Source of the DNA: Candidatus Thiodiazotropha endoloripes
Lineage (GTDB): Bacteria > Pseudomonadota > Gammaproteobacteria > Chromatiales > Chromatiaceae
Direction: 5' to 3'
DNA length: 64,000 nt
NCBI RefSeq assembly: GCF_001708965.1
Contig: NZ_LVJW01000006.1
Coordinates: forward strand, 868,001-932,000
The position numbers and the translations under genes are program-made. A model generated the notes under the pieces. The model made no database searches, was not told the DNA's origin, and worked only from the letters and a program-made list of their open reading frames with translations. Shown here in pieces: positions 38,003 to 46,257 of this stretch (its first letter is position 1; the number at the start of each line of letters is the position of its first letter).

Positions 38003-38632
38003 TTATTCTTCAAATAAGGTTCGCTTTAAATATCCGATGACATGCAACAAATCTATCAGTTCAGCGAGTGATTCAACGCCTGTTTTTTCATAAACTCGTC
38101 GGCGATGGATCTCAACTGTTCTAGAACTGATATCCAACTCCTGTGCCATCTGTTTATTTGAATAACCTGAAGCGAGAAGCGCCATCACTTCCTTCTCCCG
38201 CTTAGTCAATCGCTCAACCCGTTGCCAAATAACTGACTGGCTCAGTGCTTTGGTGCGTATGTTTGCATCAATTGTGAGCGCTTCGTTTATTCGCTCAAGC
38301 AATATCTCATTAGAAACAGGTTTCTCCAAGAGATCAATTGCACCATTCCTGAACGCCTGGATGGTAATGGGCACATTTGCCTGGCCTGTTAGAAATATGA
38401 TCGGGATCTTCAGCTGTTGCTCAGCTAACAGTGTTTGCAGCTCAATACCCGAGATGCCGGGTAGATTGATATCAAGCAGCAAACAACCTGGGGTCTCAGG
38501 TTGATAGGCATTAAGAAAATCATTAGCCGTTGAGTATGCCTTGACGCCATGACCTTCGTTTGTGAGCAGTGATATCAGGGCTTCGCGCACCATCACGTTG
38601 TCTTCCACAATAAATATTGTTGAGACTGGCAT
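38003..38632 (-). CDS. FixJ/NarL-type response regulator with LuxR helix-turn-helix
   Basis: 209 residues from the ATG at 38632; the longer frame upstream is not receiver-like. The receiver domain has IFIVEDNVMVREAL, phospho-acceptor Asp54 in LLLDINLP, Thr in FLTGQANVP and Lys in LLEKPVSNE. The output is a LuxR-type domain with LTKREKEVMALLASGYSNKQMAQELDISSRTVEIHRRRVYEKTG. It is a FixJ-like two-component activator. No kinase is adjacent; the hybrid kinase at 40937 in the same AT-rich island is the likeliest partner by position. Confidence 0.93.
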   Translation of the reverse strand: MPVSTIFIVEDNVMVREALISLLTNEGHGVKAYSTANDFLNAYQPETPGCLLLDINLPGISGIELQTLLAEQQLKIPIIFLTGQANVPITIQAFRNGAIDLLEKPVSNEILLERINEALTIDANIRTKALSQSVIWQRVERLTKREKEVMALLASGYSNKQMAQELDISSRTVEIHRRRVYEKTGVESLAELIDLLHVIGYLKRTLFEE

Positions 38633-38899
38633 ATCAGTCCTTGTACATAATCCGACCTTTTGACGTTTCTTTGTCATAGTCTTAATGCCGGTGGTACAGA
38701 ACAACGAACAAGCGATGGCACAACAACGGAACACTTCACAAATATAATTAAGATTATCAGTGTGTTGCCTCTCTTAATACAGCTTGAAGACAAACAATCA
38801 ACTGGCAACACCCTCTATGGAAATATACTACATTTTTTTCCTACCAATACTCAAAAAAGCGCTTAATAATAGTGATTTTCAAGAATCTTCAGTAGTAAT

Positions 38900-39148
38900 C
38901 CTAGGACCTGTTGTGCCTGATAAAGCGCCAATCAATGCGCGAGGAGCGTAGTTTGGTTGTTCCAAATGAGTGACGAGCAACGCCGAGTGACGCTTTTTCA
39001 GACGCACCGCGAAGGGGTGGGGCTGTTTTTGCGCCCAGCGGCGTTATCATTCGCTCATGTAGTCGAGCTACACCACGCTCATTCTGCCTTGCTGGAGACA
39101 AAAGCAGTCCCAGCAGGGCATATTGGATTAGTGTTAATAAACCCTAGG
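38900..39148. mobile_element. MITE-like non-coding element bounded by CCTAGG
   Basis: A 249-bp block that begins CCTAGGACCTGTT and ends in the inverse complement of CCTAGGGTTTATT, so the ends form imperfect terminal inverted repeats. Its last 31 bases are copy B of the dispersed palindromic repeat. The GC-richer interior contrasts with AT-rich flanks and contains several small inverted motifs. The reading frames inside have no ribosome sites or protein resemblance. I interpret it as a non-autonomous mobile repeat; no transposase is present. Confidence 0.5.
39115..39145. repeat. Dispersed palindromic repeat, copy B
   Basis: In inverse orientation relative to copy A; core GTTAACACTAATCCAAT read on the minus strand, with AGGG and CCCT ends. 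It forms the right end of the MITE-like element. Confidence 0.75.
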
Positions 39149-39300
39149 TAAAATGAATAGAGTATTGATATTAACAATAGACGATGAGGAGTAGCGGGTC
39201 TCTGAATATTCCAACTAACCGTTTGGAACATTTCAGGGACACCACTAAGTGGAAGGTGTTAACGAACAGATGAGTATCTGAATTGTGATCAATTATGCCT

Positions 39301-39618
39301 TTATTCTACATCAAGTGTGTATTGTCTCCATGCCTCCTCGGTAGAGGCTCTAATCGCACCTGCACCCAGAGGTATTTCACTTAATTCATTGCTGCAGGAA
39401 TCGATCTCTGTAACCTCTGACAATGTAACAATCCTTATGTCATTGTACTCGTGACCATCGGCACCACAAAAAAATTGCCAAATATCTTCCATGTCATGTG
39501 CTACTGATAAAATCGGCGTATTTTTTTCCAATACATGGCAACACATGACACAAAGTGTACTCTCGGCTTGCTTGAACTTGCAGTTACTGACCTTGTTGAA
39601 CAGTTTTTCAAACATCAA
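39301..39618 (-). CDS. Hypothetical protein, cysteine-containing
   Basis: 105 residues. The central pattern (CVMCCHVLEKNTPILSVAHD, then WQFFCGADGHEYNDIRIVTLSEV) resembles small bacterial proteins of unknown function from memory, loosely like the DUF2185 type that often show H-D and WQF-CG blocks. The CxxCC and FFCG cysteines could bind a metal, but this is not proven. There is no signal peptide or membrane segment. It lies between the MITE-like element and the STAS protein; base composition is AT-rich like its neighbours. Confidence 0.7.
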   Translation of the reverse strand: MMFEKLFNKVSNCKFKQAESTLCVMCCHVLEKNTPILSVAHDMEDIWQFFCGADGHEYNDIRIVTLSEVTEIDSCSNELSEIPLGAGAIRASTEEAWRQYTLDVE

Positions 39619-39682
39619 TAAATCTACCGGTTATTACACGAGTCTGCATGACAGAATTTAGACAATGGAACGAAGGTTTCAA

Positions 39683-39994
39683 TCAGGATATTGAAAATCC
39701 AGAGAACAATCGATTCTCACTCAGTAGTACCTTGACATCAGGCTGACAGTTTTCAATCTGGATTTTAAACGGTGAATATTCCATTTTTTTACTTAACTTC
39801 AACAGTATTCCAAGGCCAGATGCTCGAATATTCTGAGTCGCATTCAAATCAACTACCATGACCTGTATATGATTCTGTCTGGCGCATTGACATGCCTCTA
39901 CAAAAGTACCGTGAGCACTACAATCCAATGTTTTTGCAGCATGGATAATAATCTTTTCATCAGGGATCCCACTGCTTTCCGTAGTATTTGTCAT
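39683..39994 (-). CDS. STAS domain protein (anti-sigma factor antagonist-like)
   Basis: 103 residues spanning one STAS domain. The core VMVVDLNATQNIRASGLGILLKLSKKM corresponds to the DxSxxxxxDSSGLG region of SpoIIAA-like proteins; Ser59 in ASGLG is near the usual phosphorylation site. Such proteins bind anti-sigma factors or form part of stress or secretion partner-switch systems. No anti-sigma kinase is beside it. With PilZ, hybrid-kinase and FixJ genes around it, a signalling role is likely, but the partner is unknown. Confidence 0.8.
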   Translation of the reverse strand: MTNTTESSGIPDEKIIIHAAKTLDCSAHGTFVEACQCARQNHIQVMVVDLNATQNIRASGLGILLKLSKKMEYSPFKIQIENCQPDVKVLLSENRLFSGFSIS

Positions 39995-40095
39995 TTCAAA
40001 CCCTTTGATGTCAGCACGCTCTAATTCGTCACATAAGAATAAGGCTGGCTTTACTCAGTTTGCAGGTTGTATGATCCCGCATATATTTCGTGTTT

Positions 40096-40431
40096 TTAGG
40101 AGTTGACCTCTAGAGTCACCGTGTTGGATTGTTCCAGGTAAGGCAGGATCTCAATGACTGAGTTATTGAGTATGAATGCTGCACCTTCTAATGTATACCG
40201 TACCAGCATACCCCTGAACTTGTGAGTTTCTCTCTGTTTCTCTTTGAACACAAAAGTCAAGTCAACTAAAGCCCCCAAATGGAGATCCAGACTATCGGAC
40301 TCTATAAAAATCCCTGTAGCTGATATATCACGTGTTTTGTACACCCCTAAATGATGTCCATTGCGATCAAGCGTAACCATGACTTGAGCAGCAATACGGC
40401 TTCCAAATCGGTGATCCATAATTGACCCCAT
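40096..40431 (-). CDS. PilZ domain protein
   Basis: 111 residues with the cyclic-di-GMP-binding signature: RFGSR (RxxxR type) near residue 8 followed by DISATGIFIES (D/NxSxxG) near residue 36. The rest of the beta-barrel (LGALVDLTFVFKEKQRETHKFRGMLVRY) fits a single-domain PilZ protein. It probably transmits cyclic-di-GMP levels to motility, adhesion or the neighbouring signalling proteins. The start could be MDHRF, 4 residues downstream, because that is where PilZ homology begins. Confidence 0.85.
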   Translation of the reverse strand: MGSIMDHRFGSRIAAQVMVTLDRNGHHLGVYKTRDISATGIFIESDSLDLHLGALVDLTFVFKEKQRETHKFRGMLVRYTLEGAAFILNNSVIEILPYLEQSNTVTLEVNS

Positions 40432-40581
40432 CCATTTCAGTTATAAGTATTGACTACGAATTGTTTAGAATATAGTGATATCTTTCTATACAATTCAGGG
40501 TACCCTATATTTTATTGTTATACCTTAGGGTTGATGTACACTCTAAGTGAAACTGTAAAGAAAAATAATTCGGGCGTTTAC

Positions 40582-40598
40582 CTACGTAATTCTACGTA
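40582..40598. promoter_or_regulatory. Tandem CTACGTA boxes with 10-bp period
   Basis: CTACGTA-ATT-CTACGTA: two 7-base direct repeats, each centred on the self-complementary TACGTA, one helical turn apart. The arrangement suits a dimeric LuxR/FixJ-type regulator such as the one encoded at 38003-38632. The link is inference. Confidence 0.45.
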
Positions 40599-40604
40599 TG
40601 CTTG

Positions 40605-40616
40605 ACTGACGTCAGT
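40605..40616. promoter_or_regulatory. 12-bp perfect palindrome ACTGACGTCAGT
   Basis: Fully self-complementary site 7 bases beyond the tandem CTACGTA boxes. Possible operator; the binding protein is unknown. Confidence 0.4.
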
Positions 40617-40936
40617 TATCTATTTATTACTGGAGTCACTTGATTGCTGAGTCGAAGGCATGGGGATCGAAGGCTTTACACTAAACAAATCACAATCTAA
40701 CATCTCCTTTAGGACAGCCATCTGTGTGGATACCAATTCCATTAGGCCACTTTAACTGACAAATATTTGAAGAATATTTACTTAAAATTGCACTCTTTTG
40801 CAGCAGATAGAGATCCAGAACGCCCGCCACAATTGAACTGCAATGCTCAGCCAGTTAACAATTAAATTATTATAATATTCATAAGCCCTCATCTAAATAG
40901 AACTATAACGAGGATCGAGAGGTTAGATTTATTTCC

Positions 40937-42622
40937 ATGAGCGATTTAGACAGCCAATTAAAAGAATTGCGCCGACAGGCAGAGAAACGGCTGCAAGACT
41001 GTAAGAATGACTCAGTGGAAATACAGCCTGAACAGTTGGCCGAACAGATCCACGAACTGGAAGTTCATCAAATTGAACTTAAGATTCAAAATGAAGATCT
41101 ACAACGCAGCCAGATGGAACTGGAAACCTCCCGGGATCAATATGCAGAGTTGTTTGATTTTGCGCCTGTAGGCTATCTGATAATTGACAATAAAGGCCGG
41201 ATTGTTCGCACCAATCTACTGAGTAGTGAAATGTTTGGTATGAACAGATTTCAAATGGCTGGGGTCTTCTTCTATACGTTTGTCACCAAGGAATATCGGA
41301 GAGAACTGTTTCGACACTTCCAACATGTATTCAAAGATCAAATCAGAAAAACCTGTGAAGTGAAAATTGCATTGAACGATGGGACAGTATTTTTCGCCAA
41401 AATGGATAGCGTGGTACAGCCTCGAGGTGAGAAAGATAAGCTTCAATGCTTAACCCTCATAACCGATATTACCAAACTCAAGAAGACTGAAGTTACCAAC
41501 AAACAGGCGAGGCAGGCAGCTGAAGATGCGAGCAGAGCCAAGTCACAATTTCTTACAGCAGTAAGTCATGATCTTCGCCAACCTTTACAAGCAATGACTA
41601 CTATCAGTGATTTACTGAAAAGAAAACTCACTGACAAAAAAAATCTTGATTTGGTTAACAATCTATCCAGTTGCCTGATTAGTATGACTGAGTTATTCAA
41701 TACTCTGCTCAATGTCAGTCAGTTAGAATCAGGCTCAATTGAACCTGAACTAAAGACATTTTATGCGAACGAGCTGCTTAATCGATTGGATGTAACATAT
41801 CGTCCACTCGCTATGGATAAGCAACTGAATCTACGGGTGGTCGACTGCTCTTCAGCACTCCGGTGTGATCCTGTTCTGTTATATCAAATCCTTGATAATT
41901 TAGTTTCAAACGCTATCCGCTATACGGATTCAGGTAAAGTACTGGTCGGTTGTAGACGCCGCAAATCGATGTTGCGTTTTGAGATTTGGGATACGGGTAT
42001 TGGCATACCAGAGAATCAACGCGAACAGATATTTGATGATTACCATCAACTCTACAACCCTGCCAGAGACCACAGCAAAGGCCTTGGACTTGGCCTAGCA
42101 ATTGCTGCACGAAGCGCGAAACTATTGGGGCAAAAGATAGCACTTAATTCGTGGAAAAATGGATCGATATTTTCGATTGATGCACCACTGATCGATTATC
42201 AAACGAACAAATCGAAAAAAACATCAATCAACAACCTCGAAAACACCAAAATTTCAACAACATCACTATTGATCATTGATGACAACAGCATCATTCTCCA
42301 CTCATTGAGTTATTTGATGGAGAGTTATGGATACAAAGTCACGGGAACAAAGAGTAGTCATGATGCAATGGCTATGATAAAGGATGAATTACGGCAATTT
42401 GATTTCATTATTTCTGATTACCGTTTACCAAACGGCGAGACCGGCATAGAGCTTATCAAGAAAATTCGTCAAACATTAGGTTTTAACATACCTGCCTTGC
42501 TTATTACCGGAGATCTGGAGATGTCCATGTCACAGGAGTTTGCCGACTCGGGACTGAAACTTCTGCATAAACCAGTCGGAGCAGAAATTTTGAACCAGCA
42601 TATTCAGGAGATCATGGGCTGA
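40937..42622 (+). CDS. Hybrid sensor histidine kinase/response regulator with PAS domain
   Basis: 561 residues, all cytoplasmic. N-terminal coiled coil (about 1-65), PAS domain (about 68-180, YAELFDFAPVGYLIIDNKGRIV), histidine box SHDLRQPLQA with His211, ATPase domain with the N-box DNLVSNAIRYT, WDTGIGIPE and GLGLGLAI, then a receiver domain with Asp494 in FIISDYRLP and Lys in LLHKPVGAE. The kinase core resembles NahK/ErcS'-type hybrid kinases, often partners of FixJ/LuxR regulators or HptB-type relays. It is divergent from the PilZ gene, and its AT-rich codon use matches the island. Confidence 0.93.
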   Translation: MSDLDSQLKELRRQAEKRLQDCKNDSVEIQPEQLAEQIHELEVHQIELKIQNEDLQRSQMELETSRDQYAELFDFAPVGYLIIDNKGRIVRTNLLSSEMFGMNRFQMAGVFFYTFVTKEYRRELFRHFQHVFKDQIRKTCEVKIALNDGTVFFAKMDSVVQPRGEKDKLQCLTLITDITKLKKTEVTNKQARQAAEDASRAKSQFLTAVSHDLRQPLQAMTTISDLLKRKLTDKKNLDLVNNLSSCLISMTELFNTLLNVSQLESGSIEPELKTFYANELLNRLDVTYRPLAMDKQLNLRVVDCSSALRCDPVLLYQILDNLVSNAIRYTDSGKVLVGCRRRKSMLRFEIWDTGIGIPENQREQIFDDYHQLYNPARDHSKGLGLGLAIAARSAKLLGQKIALNSWKNGSIFSIDAPLIDYQTNKSKKTSINNLENTKISTTSLLIIDDNSIILHSLSYLMESYGYKVTGTKSSHDAMAMIKDELRQFDFIISDYRLPNGETGIELIKKIRQTLGFNIPALLITGDLEMSMSQEFADSGLKLLHKPVGAEILNQHIQEIMG

Positions 42623-42959
42623 ATGTTTTCTAGCCCTTAAAACAATCTTGGGCCTGTTAACACTAATCCAATAGGCCCTAGCGTTATGACCACTATAGAT
42701 AAAGAGATTCAGCCACTTCAAACTAGGTTTACGTTGTACATTATTTTCATTTTCGGTCCGAAAGCGTCACCGCCAACACGCTTTCACCAAAAATCCTGAT
42801 TTTTCAAAAACAGCACATTTCATCCGGAGGGACAGACCAGCCACACCATCAAAATTCGTATGGATAGATTGGTAAGTATTGTTTCAATACCCTGATTATC
42901 AACCTGGAGAGAAAGTAGCTGCTGACAGAGGAGGGTTTGAGTATCGCCCAGATCAGACT
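42623..42959. other. Intergenic region at the right edge of the signalling island
   Basis: 337 bases without a gene, between the convergent hybrid kinase and EI genes. It holds copy C of the dispersed palindromic repeat. No terminator-type hairpin with a T-tract was seen. Confidence 0.55.
42650..42679. repeat. Dispersed palindromic repeat, copy C
   Basis: 30 bases with core GTTAACACTAATCCAAT between perfect 6-base arms GGGCCT and AGGCCC. It is the cleanest hairpin of the family, 27 bases beyond the kinase stop. Confidence 0.8.
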
Positions 42960-44699
42960 TTAAACCTCGAGAAAGATCCTGTCGAACAGATGCTCATCAT
43001 CGTTGTCCTCCAACTCTTCCATGAAGATCCTTGTCTTCTGCTGTAGGTCAAACAGGTTGCATTGACGGATCAGTTCCCGGGTTTCCAGCAGTGCACTGGG
43101 TTGCATACTGAGCTCCCGCAATCCCAAACCCAACAGCAAACGGACATAGCGGGGATCACCCGCCATCTCACCACACATACTGACCGGGATATCCGCATCC
43201 TGAGCCGCCTCGATGGTATAACGGATCAGCATCAGAACGGCCGGATGGAGCGGATCGAAGAGAAAGTTCACCTCTTCATCCATACGGTCCACAGCCAAGG
43301 TGTATTGAATCAGGTCATTGGTACCGATGGAGAGAAAATCGAGATAGTGGGCAAAACGTCTTGCCGCCAGTGCCGCTGCCGGTACCTCGATCATGCCTCC
43401 GATCGGTATTTCCCGATCGAACGCCACCTCCTCATCGATCAGGTCCTGTTTCGTCTTGTCGATGATGGCAAGCACCTGCTTCAGCTCCTGAACTCCGGAG
43501 AGCATGGGAATCATCAGTCTCACAGGCCCTTCAGCTGAAGCTCGCAATATCGCCCTGAGCTGGGGAATGAAGAGCTCAGGCTCCTTCAGACAGAGACGGA
43601 TCGCGCGCAAACCAAGAGCCGGATTGATCGCCGGCATACAACCAGAATCCGCCATCGTATCGGTGGTTTTGTCCACACCCAGGTCGAGGGTACGAATCGT
43701 CAGTGGAATGCCATTCAGCCCCTTAACTGCATCGACATAGACGCCATACTGCTCCTCTTCAGTCGGTGGCGTAGTGCGGTTCATATAGAGAAATTCGGTG
43801 CGGAAAAGCCCCACCCCATCGGCCCGGTTCTCCATGGTTACAGGAATATCATCGGGTAACTCGATATTGGAGTAGAGCGAGATTCGTTCACCGTCGGTGG
43901 TCAATGCCGGCAGATCGACCTGCTGCCTCAGCTCCACCTCGCGAATTCGCCGGCTCTCGATACGTTGCCGGTAGTAATCGAGTATCCGTTCTGTGGGATC
44001 GGCCAGCACCACACCCTGGGCCCCATCGACCACCAGGGGCTCACCCTGACGAAACAGCACAGTCGCCTGATGAACACCCACCACCGCCGGGATACCCAGG
44101 CTGCGCGCCAGAATGGCAGTATGGGAGAGAGGCCCGCCGAATTCGGTGATGAAAGCGGCTACCCCCTGGTTTTTCATCATGATGGTCTCTGCCGGCGTCA
44201 GATCCCGTGCAACAACAACCCGCCCTTTCAGATCGCCCCGCTGTTCCGGTTTGCCACCGGCCAGAACGAACTGCACATGACCGACCACGTGGTTCACATC
44301 ATCCTTGCGGGTACGCAGATAGGGGTCGTCCATTTCGTCGAACACCCGTACCAGCTCATCCCGTCGAACCTGAAGTGCCCACTCAGCACTATAGAGTTTT
44401 TGCCGGATCAGGCTTACCGTCGCCTGGCTGATCGCATTGTCTTCAAGCATCAACAGATGGGTATCGATGAACTCACTGATATCCTGTGCCGTATCAGAGG
44501 GGATCTGATCCCGAACAGATCGTAAATGGCTGGTGGTTGTCAGGAGTGCGGATTCGAAACGATCAATTTCAGCTTCCACCCGCTCCTGGGGAATTTCACG
44601 ATGAATGATTTCCGGAACACCATGCTGTAACAGGTAGGCCTCACCAATCGCGACTTCCCGCGTGGTTTTGATCCCTATACCCTGACAGGATAGTGTCAT
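42960..44699 (-). CDS. ptsI: PTS enzyme I (phosphoenolpyruvate-protein phosphotransferase)
   Basis: 579 residues, the length of sugar-type EI without an N-terminal GAF domain, so not PtsP. It takes phosphate from phosphoenolpyruvate onto His193 (GGPLSHTAILARSLGIPA) and passes it to HPr. The C-terminal PEP-binding barrel has GVGLFRTEFLYMNR, NPALGLRAIRLC, GGMIEVPAAAL, SIGTNDLIQYTLAVDR and the catalytic Cys in VSMCGEMAGDP. It overlaps ptsH by 4 bases. It is the last gene of the hpf-ptsN-hprK-rapZ-EIIA-ptsH-ptsI run. Confidence 0.97.
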   Translation of the reverse strand: MTLSCQGIGIKTTREVAIGEAYLLQHGVPEIIHREIPQERVEAEIDRFESALLTTTSHLRSVRDQIPSDTAQDISEFIDTHLLMLEDNAISQATVSLIRQKLYSAEWALQVRRDELVRVFDEMDDPYLRTRKDDVNHVVGHVQFVLAGGKPEQRGDLKGRVVVARDLTPAETIMMKNQGVAAFITEFGGPLSHTAILARSLGIPAVVGVHQATVLFRQGEPLVVDGAQGVVLADPTERILDYYRQRIESRRIREVELRQQVDLPALTTDGERISLYSNIELPDDIPVTMENRADGVGLFRTEFLYMNRTTPPTEEEQYGVYVDAVKGLNGIPLTIRTLDLGVDKTTDTMADSGCMPAINPALGLRAIRLCLKEPELFIPQLRAILRASAEGPVRLMIPMLSGVQELKQVLAIIDKTKQDLIDEEVAFDREIPIGGMIEVPAAALAARRFAHYLDFLSIGTNDLIQYTLAVDRMDEEVNFLFDPLHPAVLMLIRYTIEAAQDADIPVSMCGEMAGDPRYVRLLLGLGLRELSMQPSALLETRELIRQCNLFDLQQKTRIFMEELEDNDDEHLFDRIFLEV

Positions 44700-44965
44700 T
44701 GCTCCTCCCCGAAGCGATCATTGATAAGCACGATCAGCGCTTCCATTGCCTGATCCTCATCACGACCTTCAATTTCCAGCTTCAACATCGAGCCCTTGTT
44801 GGCTGCCAGCATCATCACCCCCATGATGCTTTTTCCGTTCACTCTCTGCCCATTGCGATTGAGGAAAACGTCACTCTCATAACTGTTTGCGCAACTAACC
44901 AATTTAGCTGCCGCACGGGCATGCAGACCGAGTTTATTTATGATTTCTACTTCTTGTTGCAACAT
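44696..44965 (-). CDS. ptsH: Phosphocarrier protein HPr
   Basis: 89 residues. It carries both regulatory sites: His15 (LGLHARAA) phosphorylated by EI and Ser46 (GKSIMGVMML) phosphorylated by HPr kinase, which is encoded in the same cluster. The presence of Ser46 in a full KSIMGV context argues for working HprK control. It overlaps the EI gene by 4 bases and follows the EIIA-Man gene by 12. Confidence 0.97.
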   Translation of the reverse strand: MLQQEVEIINKLGLHARAAAKLVSCANSYESDVFLNRNGQRVNGKSIMGVMMLAANKGSMLKLEIEGRDEDQAMEALIVLINDRFGEEQ

Positions 44966-44977
44966 GATATTCAGAAT

Positions 44978-45376
44978 TTATTCAATTGGCCTTTCGCAGC
45001 AGTGGATCCCTTCCCTGCCGCCACTGACCGCTTTTTCAGTCAGCGACTTCAGGTCGAGATCGAGATAATTCAGGGTTCGTATCAGCATCGGCAGATTGAG
45101 CCCTGAAACCACATTTACACGCCCGCTATCTGCAAGGCTGTAAGCGATATTACTCGGTGTGGAGCCATACATGTCAGTAAACACCAGCACACCATCACCA
45201 TCATCCAGATTCTCCACCAGCCGGTGTGCCTCTGATTTCATCTGATCAGGATTACACTCGGTGCTCACAGTCAAGGTTTCGATCGGCAACGGTAACTCCA
45301 CAAACATCTTTTTGACTGTCTCGATCAACGCATCACCGATGCGACTGTGAGTGATCAACAGCAAGCCAATACTCAT
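44978..45376 (-). CDS. PTS EIIA component of the mannose family
   Basis: 132 residues, a single EIIA-Man domain. Active-site His10 lies in LLITHSRIGDAL, then GVLVFTDMYGSTPSNIAY. No EIIB, EIIC or EIID genes are near, so it probably has a regulatory rather than a transport role, as in other proteobacteria that have HprK, EIIA-Man and EIIA-Ntr but no sugar permease. It overlaps rapZ by 4 bases. Confidence 0.93.
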   Translation of the reverse strand: MSIGLLLITHSRIGDALIETVKKMFVELPLPIETLTVSTECNPDQMKSEAHRLVENLDDGDGVLVFTDMYGSTPSNIAYSLADSGRVNVVSGLNLPMLIRTLNYLDLDLKSLTEKAVSGGREGIHCCERPIE

Positions 45377-46239
45377 GACAATTCACGATGACGGCTCATC
45401 ACCTGCAGTCCTGCCGCTTTAAAATGTTTGACCAGACACTCCACCACATAGACTGAGCGGTGCTGACCACCGGTACAGCCAATGGCAATCGTCAGATAGC
45501 TACGCCCATCCGCTTCAAACGCCGGTATCCAGCGTGACAGAAAATCGATCAGATCCGCCACCATCTTTTTGGTTTCTTCCTGCTCATGCAGAAAATCCGC
45601 CACCGGTCTATCCATCCCGGTGTAGCTGCGCAGCTCGGTCTGCCAATAGGGATTGGGAAGACAACGCACATCAAACAGGTAGTCTACATCTCTCGGCAGA
45701 CCATGCTTGAAACCGAATGACTCAAATAGAATCGATACCTGACCACTTTCACCGCCAATCCGATTGCGCACCAGATCCCGAAGCTCATGCACATTGGTGT
45801 GAGTGGTATCGATCCTAAGATCAGCCGCCTCATTCAATGGCTGCAAAAGATCCCGCTCATGCTGGATCGCTTCACTGAGCGAGCGTTGCTGATTGGTCAG
45901 GGGATGCTTGCGCCGGGTTTCACTAAAGCGCTTGATCAGTGTATCCAGCTGGGCATCCAGGAACAGCATGTTACAGTCGAGACCGCGTTGACGAATACTC
46001 TTCACCACCTCCGGCAGATTGGAAATCTGACTGGGCTGACTCCTTGCATCGATACCAACAGCGGTTTTCTTGAAAGTCTCCTCTGGCTCATCGTTTAGAT
46101 AATCGGAAACGGAAACCAACAGGGAGACCGGCAGATTATCGATACAGTAGTAACCCAGATCTTCAAGGGTATGCAAAGCGATGGTCTTTCCTGATCCGGA
46201 AAGTCCGGTGACAATCTGCAGTTTTATCTCATTTGCCAT
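45373..46239 (-). CDS. rapZ: RNase adapter protein RapZ
   Basis: 288 residues, full length. Walker A is GLSGSGKTIALHTLEDLGYYC, Walker B region MLFLDAQLDTLIKRFSETRRKHPL, and the C-terminal part GCTGGQHRSVYVVECL is the RNA and metabolite-binding domain. In E. coli RapZ guides RNase E to the sRNA GlmZ and so controls glucosamine-6-phosphate synthase. Placement beside kinases and PTS genes is conserved. It lies 18 bases after hprK. Confidence 0.97.
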   Translation of the reverse strand: MANEIKLQIVTGLSGSGKTIALHTLEDLGYYCIDNLPVSLLVSVSDYLNDEPEETFKKTAVGIDARSQPSQISNLPEVVKSIRQRGLDCNMLFLDAQLDTLIKRFSETRRKHPLTNQQRSLSEAIQHERDLLQPLNEAADLRIDTTHTNVHELRDLVRNRIGGESGQVSILFESFGFKHGLPRDVDYLFDVRCLPNPYWQTELRSYTGMDRPVADFLHEQEETKKMVADLIDFLSRWIPAFEADGRSYLTIAIGCTGGQHRSVYVVECLVKHFKAAGLQVMSRHRELS

Positions 46240-46257
46240 CTCGCTCAGGCCCCAAGA

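Larger units (their letters stand above)
38633..39300. other. Gene-free region holding a MITE-like element
   Basis: 668 bases without a supported gene. The right-hand end (38633-38760) should carry the regulator's promoter. The middle is filled by the 249-bp element at 38900-39148. The rest is AT-rich with no recognisable motif. Confidence 0.6.
40432..40936. other. AT-rich divergent intergenic region with candidate operators
   Basis: 505 bases between the divergent PilZ and hybrid-kinase genes; no gene is seen. It contains two CTACGTA boxes exactly 10 bases apart (40582-40588 and 40592-40598) and a perfect 12-bp palindrome ACTGACGTCAGT (40605-40616). Both look like regulator binding sites for the divergent promoters. 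Confidence 0.55.

Noticed and set aside
38901-39101. 66-codon minus-strand frame inside the MITE-like element
   Set aside because: Basic low-complexity product, no ribosome site, and it coincides with a repeat element; repeats often create such spurious frames.
42960-44699. PtsP (EI-Ntr) assignment
   Set aside because: The 579-residue length leaves no room for the N-terminal GAF domain that defines PtsP, so sugar-type EI fits better.
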